From CAZGOM01 sp964527265 (GTDB lineage: Bacteria > Planctomycetota > Phycisphaerae > Phycisphaerales > Phycisphaeraceae): a stretch of 64,000 nt of DNA. A program made the position numbers and the translations under genes. Positions within the stretch are counted from its first letter, which is position 1, and every line of letters starts with the position of its first letter. Below are positions 8,169 through 15,693 of this stretch, one piece after another. A model generated the notes under the pieces. It saw only the letters and a program-made list of their open reading frames with translations, was not told the origin of the DNA and did not search any database. Where the stretch lies: assembly GCA_964527265.1 (NCBI GenBank), contig CAZGOM010000002.1, positions 1 through 64,000 of the forward strand, read 5' to 3'.

Positions 8169-8921
8169 ATGACTGGGAAACTTCAAAACAAGGTGGCTCT
8201 GGTGACGGGCGGAAGCAGTGGACTGGGCTTGGCGACCGCCAGGCGCTTTATCGCCGAAGGGGCCCGCGTCTTTATTACCGGCCGCCGCCAGGCTGAGCTG
8301 GATGCCGCGGTGAAGGAACTGGGGCACGGCACCATCGGCGTGCAGGGCGACATCTCCAAAATGGCTGACCTGGACCGCGTGTTTGATGTTATCAAGAGCC
8401 AGGCAGGGCGGTTGGATGTCGTCTTCGCCAATGCCGGCGGCGGCGGGTTTCAGGCGCTGGGGCAGATTACCGAGGAGCACTTTGACAAATACTTCGGCAT
8501 CAATGTGAAGGGAACACTGTTTACCGTGCAGAAAGCTCTTCCCCTGATGGGTAAGGGCGGGGCGATCGTGGTGAACGGCTCCAACGCGTCGGTGAAGGGA
8601 ATGCCCGCATTTGGCGTCTATGCAGCCACAAAAGCGGCTCTCCGTTCCTTTGTCCGGTCGTGGGCCACGGACCTCAAGGGAACCGGCATCCGGGTGAACA
8701 TCGTCGCGCCAGGTGTGGTGGTTACGCCGGGGTATAGGAATGAGCTTGGGCTTGATGACAACGGCATCAAGGAGTTGGAGGCATTGGCCGCACTGTCTCC
8801 AGCGGGCCGTGCGGGTACTCCAGAGGAGATCGCCAGCGCCGTGCTTTTCCTCGCTTCTGATGAAAGCAGCTACGTCACTGGTACGGAGTTGTTCGTCGAC
8901 GGCGGTTCCACGCAGGTGTGA
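8169..8921 (+). CDS. Short-chain dehydrogenase/reductase (SDR), classical type
   Basis: A 250-residue NAD(P)-dependent oxidoreductase. The Rossmann motif TGGSSGLGLA is at residues 13-22, NAGGGG follows at about 88, the catalytic Ser lies in VNGSNAS and the Tyr/Lys pair in VYAATKAAL (about 153/157). The C-terminal TGTELFVDGGSTQV is typical of SDRs related to glucose 1-dehydrogenase. A GAAAGGGAAA ribosome site precedes ATG 8169. It stands 55 bases before a second SDR of the same length and both follow a good promoter, so they form a small operon. Substrate unknown; a sugar or a small alcohol is plausible. Confidence 0.92.
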   Translation: MTGKLQNKVALVTGGSSGLGLATARRFIAEGARVFITGRRQAELDAAVKELGHGTIGVQGDISKMADLDRVFDVIKSQAGRLDVVFANAGGGGFQALGQITEEHFDKYFGINVKGTLFTVQKALPLMGKGGAIVVNGSNASVKGMPAFGVYAATKAALRSFVRSWATDLKGTGIRVNIVAPGVVVTPGYRNELGLDDNGIKELEALAALSPAGRAGTPEEIASAVLFLASDESSYVTGTELFVDGGSTQV

Positions 8922-8976
8922 TTGGAAATGATCCGATGTAAGTTGATTGGGTCAGCCAAATTCAAAGGAGAAAGCC

Positions 8977-9726
8977 ATGGATCGCTTCAAAGGCAAAACC
9001 GTGCTGGTCACCGGTGGTAACAGCGGCATTGGCCTCGCCACCGCGCAGGCATTCGCCAAAGAGGGCGCGCGGGTGGTGATCACCGGGCGCGATGAGGCCA
9101 CGCTTGAAAAAGCCAAGGCCACACTTGGCGCAGACGCCGTGGCGCTGCGCAACGACGCCGCGGCGTCCGGCGCAGGCCAGGCCCTTGCGGATGAACTGAC
9201 TGCAAGGCGCATCCGCCTTGATGCCGTCTACATCAACGCAGGCGTCGCCAAACTCGGTCCCATCGAAAGTGTTGATGAAAAAGTGTGGGATGAGGTCTTC
9301 AATGTGAACATCAAAGGCGCGTACTTCGCCATCAAGGCAATTATCCCCCTCATGAATCGCGGTTCGGCCATCATTCTCAACGGCTCGATCAATGCCCACA
9401 TCGGCATGCCCGGCTCCAGCGTTTATGCCGCCAGCAAAGCCGCGCTCATCTCCCTGGCCAAAACCCTCTCCAGCGAATTCCTCGACCGCGGCATCCGCGT
9501 CAATGTCGTCAGCCCAGGCCCCATCGAAACACCCCTCTATGGCAAGCTCGGCATTCCCAGCGAAAAACTCTCTGAAGTCGCCGGAAGCATCCTCACACAA
9601 GTCCCTTTGAAGCGTTTCGGTAAACCTGAGGAAATCGCCAGTGCGGTCGTCTATCTCGCCTCCAAAGACGCAGCCTTCATCATCGGCACCGAACTCATCG
9701 CAGATGGTGGAATGAGCCAGCTGTAA
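8977..9726 (+). CDS. Short-chain dehydrogenase/reductase (SDR), second copy
   Basis: A 249-residue classical SDR. Motifs: TGGNSGIGLA for cofactor binding, INAGVAK, the catalytic Ser in LNGSINA, and VYAASKAAL with the Tyr/Lys pair; the C-terminus IIGTELIADGGMSQL is typical. The start is ATG 8977 because AAAGGAG stands six to eight bases before it; an in-frame TTG at 8947 has no such site. It is a divergent paralogue of the gene at 8169. The stop at 9726 is one base from the stop of the convergent methyltransferase. Confidence 0.92.
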   Translation: MDRFKGKTVLVTGGNSGIGLATAQAFAKEGARVVITGRDEATLEKAKATLGADAVALRNDAAASGAGQALADELTARRIRLDAVYINAGVAKLGPIESVDEKVWDEVFNVNIKGAYFAIKAIIPLMNRGSAIILNGSINAHIGMPGSSVYAASKAALISLAKTLSSEFLDRGIRVNVVSPGPIETPLYGKLGIPSEKLSEVAGSILTQVPLKRFGKPEEIASAVVYLASKDAAFIIGTELIADGGMSQL

Positions 9727-9727
9727 G

Positions 9728-10468
9728 TCACTTCACGCAATGCGTGAAGATGACCGGCGAATCTTTCAAAAACGTGATCCAGTAATCCGCCCCGTGCCTC
9801 CGCACGCCCTCGGCATCCACTTCCGGAAGCTGCCAGGTCACTTGCGAAAATCCCGCCTTCCGCAGCGCGGCTTCCTGCACATCCAGCCCGATGTAATAGT
9901 TGTCAAGCGAAAATAGCTGGCCGTTGTCCAGATGGAACTCCCACGTCACGGGTTCGCCTTCAACGGCTTTGCCCGATCCCTTTTTCACAAAGCCATAAGG
10001 CCGCGTGGCCGGCCATGTGGCGGGATCGTGATTAACGTTGTTGTTCACCATGATGAGGCGTCCGCCGGGCCGCAGGATCCGCGCCATGGACGCCGCCATG
10101 GCGGCGAGTGTTTTTTGCGATTGTGCGTAGTTGATGAAATACGCCGCGAGGATAAGGTCATATTCCTGATCCAGCTTCAGGTTAGTGCAATCGGCCACCA
10201 TGTATTCATTGCCCAGCTTCAGCGCGGCTTCCTGCTTGTTGCCCAGGGCTATCATCTCGCTGGAGATATCGATGCCCAGCACTTTCGCCGCGCCGGCCTG
10301 TTTGAGTTGCCGCGAATAAAAACCTTCCCCGCAGGCGATATCCAGGACCGCCCGCCCCGCGAGAGGGCCCAGGAGCTGCATGATCACATGCCGCTCGATG
10401 TGCAGCCGCCAGGGCTGGAACTTCGACTTCTTATACTCCTCGGCAATCTGGTTGTAATCGGTGGTCAT
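9728..10468 (-). CDS. SAM-dependent methyltransferase, class I
   Basis: A 246-residue soluble methyltransferase. The SAM-binding motif I AVLDIACGEGFYS is at about residue 40, followed by the acidic motif II LGIDISSEM, motif III VADCTNL, DLILAAYFINYA and the motif VI region RILRPGGRLIMVNN. The start is ATG 10468 (MTTDYNQIAEEY), which fits the family N-terminus; the upstream extension is low-complexity DNA. It resembles toxoflavin-type and other small-molecule methylases; the substrate is not predictable. It converges on the SDR gene with a one-base gap and the last codons lie inside a perfect hairpin. Confidence 0.82.
   Translation of the reverse strand: MTTDYNQIAEEYKKSKFQPWRLHIERHVIMQLLGPLAGRAVLDIACGEGFYSRQLKQAGAAKVLGIDISSEMIALGNKQEAALKLGNEYMVADCTNLKLDQEYDLILAAYFINYAQSQKTLAAMAASMARILRPGGRLIMVNNNVNHDPATWPATRPYGFVKKGSGKAVEGEPVTWEFHLDNGQLFSLDNYYIGLDVQEAALRKAGFSQVTWQLPEVDAEGVRRHGADYWITFLKDSPVIFTHCVK
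9731..9749. terminator. Hairpin between convergent genes (possible bidirectional terminator)
   Basis: CTTCACGC-AAT-GCGTGAAG, a perfect 8-base stem with a 3-base loop, just after the SDR stop and inside the last codons of the methyltransferase. There is no T-run, so intrinsic termination would be weak; it may instead protect 3' ends. Confidence 0.35.
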
Positions 10469-10476
10469 GGAAGAAA

Positions 10477-10515
10477 GGTACAGGGAACCAGGGACAAGGT
10501 ACAAGTGACAGGACC
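10477..10515. repeat. Short degenerate tandem repeat upstream of the methyltransferase
   Basis: Two imperfect units of about 21 bases, each beginning AGGTACA and ending in GGACA/GGACCA. It lies directly before the methyltransferase start and downstream of the GH106-like stop. Low-complexity repeat of unknown role. Confidence 0.4.
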
Positions 10516-10534
10516 AAAAATTCCTCGTCCGTTC

Positions 10535-13510
10535 TTATTCCACCACCGAAATTCCCTCCAGCCCAAACGGCGCCAGATCATGCTGCGACGCCATGTTTCC
10601 TAAATCGCTGAACTGCCGGATATGCACCCTCCGCACGGCTTGCGCATCCGCCAGCCGTGTTGGACCCATCGCGTTAAACGGCGTGGTTGAAAGCTCAATG
10701 GCGATGCGGTTTTTACCGCGCACCAGCAAGCCGGAAACATCCAGCGCGTAAGGCTGCCATCGCAGCGTCCCCGCAGGCTTGCCGTTCACACTCACCCGTG
10801 CGGACGCGGCCTGCAGTCCGTGGAGATAAAGCGTGGCATTCTTCACTCCATCCACCAGCACAACACTGGTCTCAAACAGCGCACGGTCGTTGTAAAACGG
10901 CGCGCCGCATTGCGTCAGATTGCCTGTCGGCAGGGGGGCTGGCGCCGCAAGGCCAAAGCGCGATCCACCCGCTCCTTGCACCAGGAAGTTCCCAAGGATG
11001 AATACATCCTCAAGTTGTGTCTCCACCGGCTCGGGTCCCGGCTGCGTGCGGCGGTGTGATGCCCCCGAAGGCTTGGCCACGTTCACCTTTCGCCCGATGA
11101 TGGTCAGTGTGTTGCGTCCTGCTTTAATCCCCGGAAGCGGCACGCGCGTAAACGCAATGTCATGCCACGACGTCTCGGGATTAAACACCAGCAAATCACC
11201 TTTGGCGCGCAGCGGTGTGATCGCCTCGCCGTTGAAGGTGATGGAATCCAGATGCTCCGCGGAGTCAATCGCCGCCTGGCATCCGCTCAATGCGCATGCG
11301 GAGTCGAAGTGATACGTCGCGGTGAACGGCGTCCCATCCTCCACGCCGAAAAAGTGCGGCCAAAGCGAAAACATCGCACCCGTATGCTCTTTGCCTGCAA
11401 TCGAAAGCGTCGCTTCATCGACCCGCAGCACATTGGCCGAAAGCAGCGAAACATCAAACCGGGAGGCCACCGCCAGCGCCGGCCCCGATGCCCTGGAGTT
11501 CAACCCCGGCACCGTCGCACCCGAGCCCACCAATACCGGGCACGGCTGCGTAACTCCCTCGGCATGTTCACCGGTCAAAAGCACCAGCGCCCCCGCCGGG
11601 GCAAGGGTCACTTCCAGCGTCCCATCCTCCCTCACAGGCGCGGCATAAACGCTCCCGCTCCTCGCATCAAAAATCGCCACATGCGCCCGATCCGAAGCCG
11701 GAATCTGCACCCTCAGCGACACATCCCGCGCCTCCGCCGTGTTCACCAGCATGTGCGCCGTTCCAGCCTCGCCGTCACGCGTGTGGATCACCACCTGCGC
11801 CGCCAGCTTCCCGGTTTGCGCATCCGTCGCCGTCACGCGCTGGCCTGCATGTTTGGCGGTTTCTTCGATGGTTTGCGCCGCGCGCGTGGTGTAGGTCGCG
11901 CCGGGCAAGTTCAGGTTGGTTGCCACGCCATCCACAAACGCCGGTCCCGCCCCGGTCACGATCACCCGCCCGCCCTGCGCCAGGAAATCTTTGAGCAATG
12001 CCACCGTCGACGACCGGATGTTCATCATCGGCGGCAGCACCACCGTTTTGTACCCATGCCGTCCTACATACAAGAGCCCATCGGTTACGCGCCCATGATC
12101 CTTCATGATCGTTTCATTCCCGATGTGGAAGTCCACCTGCGACGCCAGCAGCTTCCGCGCCATCTCCTGGTACGGCTTGTCATACACCGTCACAGGCGCA
12201 TACCCGCTGTCCCATTGCAACGGCGAATAATCCGCCCACACACTCGTCAGCGGCTGGATCAGCAGCGTCTCCAGCCGCCGCTTCCCACCCGTGAAAAGCT
12301 CGCACAGCCGCGCGATGTAATCGCTCAAGCCCCGCTCATCGGGCCACCACGCCGCCTGCGGCCCGATGTTCGGCGGGCAGTCCCGCTTGCGCGGCCCGCG
12401 CAGCGAATAGTGCGACAAATGCGGATCAATGAAATTGATCCCCAGCGCGATCAGCCAGTCCGAAATCCACTTGCGGTGGAAGAACGCCACCTGCACCCCC
12501 GAAATCCCATAACACTCGCAAAACGCGCGTGGCTTATCCAACTGATCCGTCACGCTCGTGAGTTGTTTCACCAGCGCCACTTCGTCCACATGCCGCTCCA
12601 GCTGATCGATCCCCGGCCAGTGCATATGCGGGTAATGCGCCATCACATCCCCCGTCCATTGGATCTGCAATCTCAGGTTGTCCTCTGCCTGGAAATGCCC
12701 CACAAACAGCAGCTTATTCTTGTCGCACCAATCGAAATACTGCTTCGTAAAGCTGTCACGAAACAGCTTCGACGCCGCATCGTAAAAATCAAAACGAATC
12801 TTCCGGAAGTCCCCCTCATCCAGAAACAACTTCGGCAGATGCTTTCGGATGTCATATCCATGCAGCTTCTGAAAATACGCCGGCAGCTTCGTTGACCACG
12901 GCACAGCCAGCGCATCAAACGCGCTGTTATCCAGATACAACGGCTCATCCGTGAACACCCCCGGAATCGTCTTCCCGAAATGCTCCCCGCAAGCCTGCTT
13001 GTACCGCTCCAGCACCTTGTCCAGAAACACGCGCATCGCGTCGGGGTTCATCAGATCCGGATACGTCGACCCGTTGTACCACTCCCGCCCCACGTTGGAG
13101 ACCTGAATGGTGATCACATACGCCTGCCCGCGGATCGACACTTCCTCCAGCACTGTGTCGTTGGGCTTTTCCGTCCCCTTGGGGCGGATGCCCAGGCACC
13201 GCGAACGGTAATCAATATGCTCCTCGGCCACCACGCCTGCGCCATACCCCGAAGGCCACCGGTCCTCATCGTAAAGCCACGCCTTGATTCCCTGCTTCTG
13301 CGCCTCATCCACCGAGGCCTTCACAGCCGCCATCCACTTATCTGAAAGGTAATGCGTGGTGTACCCAATGCGCGGATGCATGAAGAAACCGCCATACCCC
13401 TGCGCGGCCATCTCGCGGATCTGCCGCCGCAGTTCCTCGGGTTGCAAATTGTCGTTCCATGACCAAAGCGGAACCGGCCGCGACGAAACGTTAGGGTCTT
13501 TAAAGCTCAT
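10535..13510 (-). CDS. Glycoside hydrolase, GH106-like (alpha-L-rhamnosidase type)
   Basis: A 991-residue enzyme whose N-terminus follows the GH106-like pattern: RPVPLWSWND, a QIREMAAQGYGGFFMHPRIG strand, YLSDKWMAAV, then AWLYDEDRWPSGYGAG, a likely sugar-binding loop. A barrel region to about residue 450 contains IPGVFTDEPLY, where the Asp-Glu pair is a good catalytic candidate. The second half has a GATase-like segment (KTVVLPPMMNIRSS, GGRVIVTG) and a C-terminal galactose-binding-like jelly roll (VVLVDGVKNATLYLHGL, VSVNGKPAG, ALDVSGLLVRGKNRIAIEL). No signal peptide is present (MSFKDPNVSS). An AACCGGTT palindrome lies 17 bases upstream of the ATG. Substrate (rhamnoside or other) is inferred from family only. 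Confidence 0.78.
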   Translation of the reverse strand: MSFKDPNVSSRPVPLWSWNDNLQPEELRRQIREMAAQGYGGFFMHPRIGYTTHYLSDKWMAAVKASVDEAQKQGIKAWLYDEDRWPSGYGAGVVAEEHIDYRSRCLGIRPKGTEKPNDTVLEEVSIRGQAYVITIQVSNVGREWYNGSTYPDLMNPDAMRVFLDKVLERYKQACGEHFGKTIPGVFTDEPLYLDNSAFDALAVPWSTKLPAYFQKLHGYDIRKHLPKLFLDEGDFRKIRFDFYDAASKLFRDSFTKQYFDWCDKNKLLFVGHFQAEDNLRLQIQWTGDVMAHYPHMHWPGIDQLERHVDEVALVKQLTSVTDQLDKPRAFCECYGISGVQVAFFHRKWISDWLIALGINFIDPHLSHYSLRGPRKRDCPPNIGPQAAWWPDERGLSDYIARLCELFTGGKRRLETLLIQPLTSVWADYSPLQWDSGYAPVTVYDKPYQEMARKLLASQVDFHIGNETIMKDHGRVTDGLLYVGRHGYKTVVLPPMMNIRSSTVALLKDFLAQGGRVIVTGAGPAFVDGVATNLNLPGATYTTRAAQTIEETAKHAGQRVTATDAQTGKLAAQVVIHTRDGEAGTAHMLVNTAEARDVSLRVQIPASDRAHVAIFDARSGSVYAAPVREDGTLEVTLAPAGALVLLTGEHAEGVTQPCPVLVGSGATVPGLNSRASGPALAVASRFDVSLLSANVLRVDEATLSIAGKEHTGAMFSLWPHFFGVEDGTPFTATYHFDSACALSGCQAAIDSAEHLDSITFNGEAITPLRAKGDLLVFNPETSWHDIAFTRVPLPGIKAGRNTLTIIGRKVNVAKPSGASHRRTQPGPEPVETQLEDVFILGNFLVQGAGGSRFGLAAPAPLPTGNLTQCGAPFYNDRALFETSVVLVDGVKNATLYLHGLQAASARVSVNGKPAGTLRWQPYALDVSGLLVRGKNRIAIELSTTPFNAMGPTRLADAQAVRRVHIRQFSDLGNMASQHDLAPFGLEGISVVE

Positions 13511-13524
13511 GGAACCAGCCTATA

Positions 13525-13537
13525 TGAACCGGTTACA
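13525..13537. promoter_or_regulatory. LacI-type operator candidate upstream of the GH106-like gene
   Basis: The core AACCGGTT (13527-13534) sits in TGAACCGGTTACA, 15-27 bases upstream of the GH106-like ATG. TGAACCGGTT is also present at 51501, in front of a pseudopilin gene. Central CG with A/T-rich arms is the LacI-family pattern. Confidence 0.6.
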
Positions 13538-13612
13538 TATGCAAGCTCAAACCCCCTCCATGATCCATTTAGACATCAGATGCAACGCTGTGACATGTGG
13601 ACTATGCCTCAT

Positions 13613-13764
13613 CCCACGCGCCCGCGTTCCGGGTCACCGGGTTGTCGCGTGTCCGGGACGCGCATCACTCTTGTCAGGGCATTAAAGGGCTTACACCTTG
13701 TGAATGAATGAACCTGCATCGATGCCCCCCGGCAACCCGACAACCCGGCACCCGAGCGCGGGGG
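13613..13764. repeat. Inverted-repeat element with GGGTTGTCG core, copy 1
   Basis: Left arm (13621-13657) contains CCGGGTTGTCGCGT; right arm (13724-13763) contains ACCCGACAACCCGG. They are imperfect inverted repeats about 70 bases apart. The same core in the same inverted arrangement occurs in the element at 53036-53245. The unit fills most of the intergenic space between the GH106-like gene and the DNA methylase. Confidence 0.65.
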
Positions 13765-13817
13765 CCTATATTCTCCCCTTTCCCATACCCCCCGCCTTCG
13801 GCGATAATCCCTCTTCC

Positions 13818-13845
13818 AATACCCAGAACCCAATACCCAGAACCC
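13818..13845. repeat. Tandem 14-base repeat before the DNA methylase
   Basis: Two perfect copies of AATACCCAGAACCC, ending eight bases before the methylase ATG. It occupies the position of the ribosome-binding site, and no Shine-Dalgarno sequence is visible. Confidence 0.7.
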
Positions 13846-13853
13846 ATCCCGCA

Positions 13854-14777
13854 ATGACCTTCAAAAAACCACCCCTCCGTATCCAGCCCACCACCCTCTG
13901 GGACTACCCCTCTCAGGACTACGGCGACGAACAGCAGGGCATCGCCGGCTACAAAGGCGCCACGCCCAGCTACATCATCTGGAATCTTCTCGAACGCTAC
14001 ACCAAGCCAAAGGACCTCGTCGTCGACCCCTGCGCCGGCTCCGGCACCACGCTGGATGTCGCCCGCGACCTGGGCCGCCGCGCGCTGGGCTATGACGTCA
14101 ACCCCATGCGCAAGGACATCTTCCGCGTCGACGCACGCAAGCTCCCCCTTGAAGACGGCAAGGTCGATCTCGTTTTCATCGACCCCCCATACTCCACCCA
14201 CATCGACTACTCCGATGATCCCCGCTGCATCGGCAAACTCGACGCCGCCGATGGCACTTATTACGCCGCCATGGAGCTGGTCATCACCGAAATCCACCGC
14301 GTCCTGCGCCCCGGCGGCCACTTGGGCCTCTATGTCAGCGACTCCTTCGTCAAGGACAAGGGCTTTTACCCCATCGGTTTCGTTCTTTTCGACATGATGC
14401 AGAAGCTCATGGACCCCATCGACATCATCAGCGTTGTCCGCCACAACAAGACGCTCACCATGGGCAATTACCGCGCCGCCGCTGAAGAAGGCAACTTCTT
14501 CCTCCGCGGGTTTAATTACCTCTTCATCATGCAGAAGCCCATGGCTCCCAAGCCACCCAAGGCCGCCAAGCCGCAAGTCCAGATGCCTCCGGCTCCTCCG
14601 TCACAGGGGCATGGCTCGCCCCATCAAAAGCCGCCCCAAAACCCCAACCCTCGCCCCCGCTTTGGCCCTACAAACCGCCGCGAAGGGGGGCCACGACCAG
14701 GAGGCCAGGGTTTTGGCCCAAATCGTCAGGATCGTGGGCCAGGACGAAACAAAAACGATCGCGGTGGAAACCCCTGA
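13854..14777 (+). CDS. Orphan DNA methyltransferase (N4/N6 amino type) with Pro/Gly/Arg-rich tail
   Basis: A 307-residue protein. SAM motif I is DPCAGSGTTLDVA at about residue 58, and the catalytic motif IV is FIDPPY at about residue 109, followed by ELVITEIHRVLRPGGHLGLYVSD. DPPY marks amino methyltransferases (adenine-N6 or cytosine-N4 of DNA, sometimes RNA). Motif I precedes motif IV. The start is ATG 13854; upstream in-frame codons lie in repeat DNA. No restriction enzyme is adjacent, so it is an orphan. The last 70 or so residues are low-complexity (Pro, Gln, Gly, Arg, Asn), reminiscent of nucleic-acid-binding tails, and 110 bases of this part overlap truB on the other strand. Confidence 0.78.
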   Translation: MTFKKPPLRIQPTTLWDYPSQDYGDEQQGIAGYKGATPSYIIWNLLERYTKPKDLVVDPCAGSGTTLDVARDLGRRALGYDVNPMRKDIFRVDARKLPLEDGKVDLVFIDPPYSTHIDYSDDPRCIGKLDAADGTYYAAMELVITEIHRVLRPGGHLGLYVSDSFVKDKGFYPIGFVLFDMMQKLMDPIDIISVVRHNKTLTMGNYRAAAEEGNFFLRGFNYLFIMQKPMAPKPPKAAKPQVQMPPAPPSQGHGSPHQKPPQNPNPRPRFGPTNRREGGPRPGGQGFGPNRQDRGPGRNKNDRGGNP

Positions 14778-15579
14778 CCAGTGGCCACGACACTTCCGGA
14801 AATCCTTCCGGCATCTTCCATCCGCCTTCTTCCACCCGGTCCGATGGGATCGGCGATCCCTTTTTCAAATCGCCCACTTCCTTGTCCGTCAGCGCCTTCA
14901 TCGGCGCCCACGGCAAAATATCCTTCCCGCTTACAGCCACCACATTCCCCTCACCCGGATCCTGCCACGGCCCGATCGCCACGCGCTTTAATCCCCCCAG
15001 ATGCGCCCCGCAGCCCATCGCTCGTCCCAGGTCCCGCGCCAGCGACCGCACGTAATACCCCCCGCGCGACACCAGCCGCACAACGCTCTGCCGCGGCAAA
15101 TCATGGCTCACCCACTGCGCCTCATGCAGATACACCTTCGAAGGCGGTAGCACCACCTCTTCGCCGCGGTGCGCCTTCACATACGCCCGCTCGCCATCCA
15201 CGCGCTTGTTGCTGTGGGTAGGGGGCACCTGATCCTGCCAGCCCACAAACCCCTTGAGGGCCTCTTCTAATTTCTCAGCCGTCAGCCCCGAAGCATCACC
15301 GGTTGAAACCACCTTCCCGCCCGGGTCCAGGTTGTCTGTTTCCGTTCCCCAGTTGATCGTCGCCTCATACACTTTGGGCGCATCATGCAGGTACTCAAAC
15401 AGCTTCGTCGCCGGGTCCACCAGCACAATGAGCAGCCCCGAAGCGAATGGGTCCAGCGCGCCGCCATGGCAGATCTTCGGGGCTTTCCCCTTGCCCTGCG
15501 ACTTGGCCGCAAATTCCTGCATCGCGGTAAAACTCGAAGGCCCACAGGCCTTATGCAACAAATAAATTCCTGGTTTCAT
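14668..15579 (-). CDS. truB: tRNA pseudouridine(55) synthase TruB
   Basis: Makes pseudouridine 55 in the T-arm of tRNAs. The 303-residue protein has the N-terminal GIYLLHKACGPSS motif, then KICHGGALDPFASGLLIVLV, in which the Asp after Leu is the catalytic residue (usually GTLDPFATG; here GALDPFASG), YEATINWGTETDNLDPGG, VPPTHSNKRVDGERAY and GYYVRSLARDLGRAMGCGAHLGGLKR. The start is ATG 15579 (MKPGIYLL), preceded by GGGG; a TTG eight codons upstream is less likely. The 3' end overlaps the convergent DNA methylase by 110 bases. Confidence 0.93.
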   Translation of the reverse strand: MKPGIYLLHKACGPSSFTAMQEFAAKSQGKGKAPKICHGGALDPFASGLLIVLVDPATKLFEYLHDAPKVYEATINWGTETDNLDPGGKVVSTGDASGLTAEKLEEALKGFVGWQDQVPPTHSNKRVDGERAYVKAHRGEEVVLPPSKVYLHEAQWVSHDLPRQSVVRLVSRGGYYVRSLARDLGRAMGCGAHLGGLKRVAIGPWQDPGEGNVVAVSGKDILPWAPMKALTDKEVGDLKKGSPIPSDRVEEGGWKMPEGFPEVSWPLVRGFHRDRFCFVLAHDPDDLGQNPGLLVVAPLRGGL

Positions 15580-15693
15580 CCCCAAAAGATACCCGACAAT
15601 CAATCGCGGCTCCCGTCAGCAACCTTTACGCTCGCTCATAAATTCCTTCCACTTAGGTACGATCTTTCACAGCACTTAATCCTCAGAGGCCCT

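Noticed and set aside
11162..12895. A 577-codon open frame on the + strand
   Set aside because: It lies fully opposite the GH106-like gene; the translation is Arg/His/Gln-rich with no motif, as expected from the antisense of a GC-rich gene.
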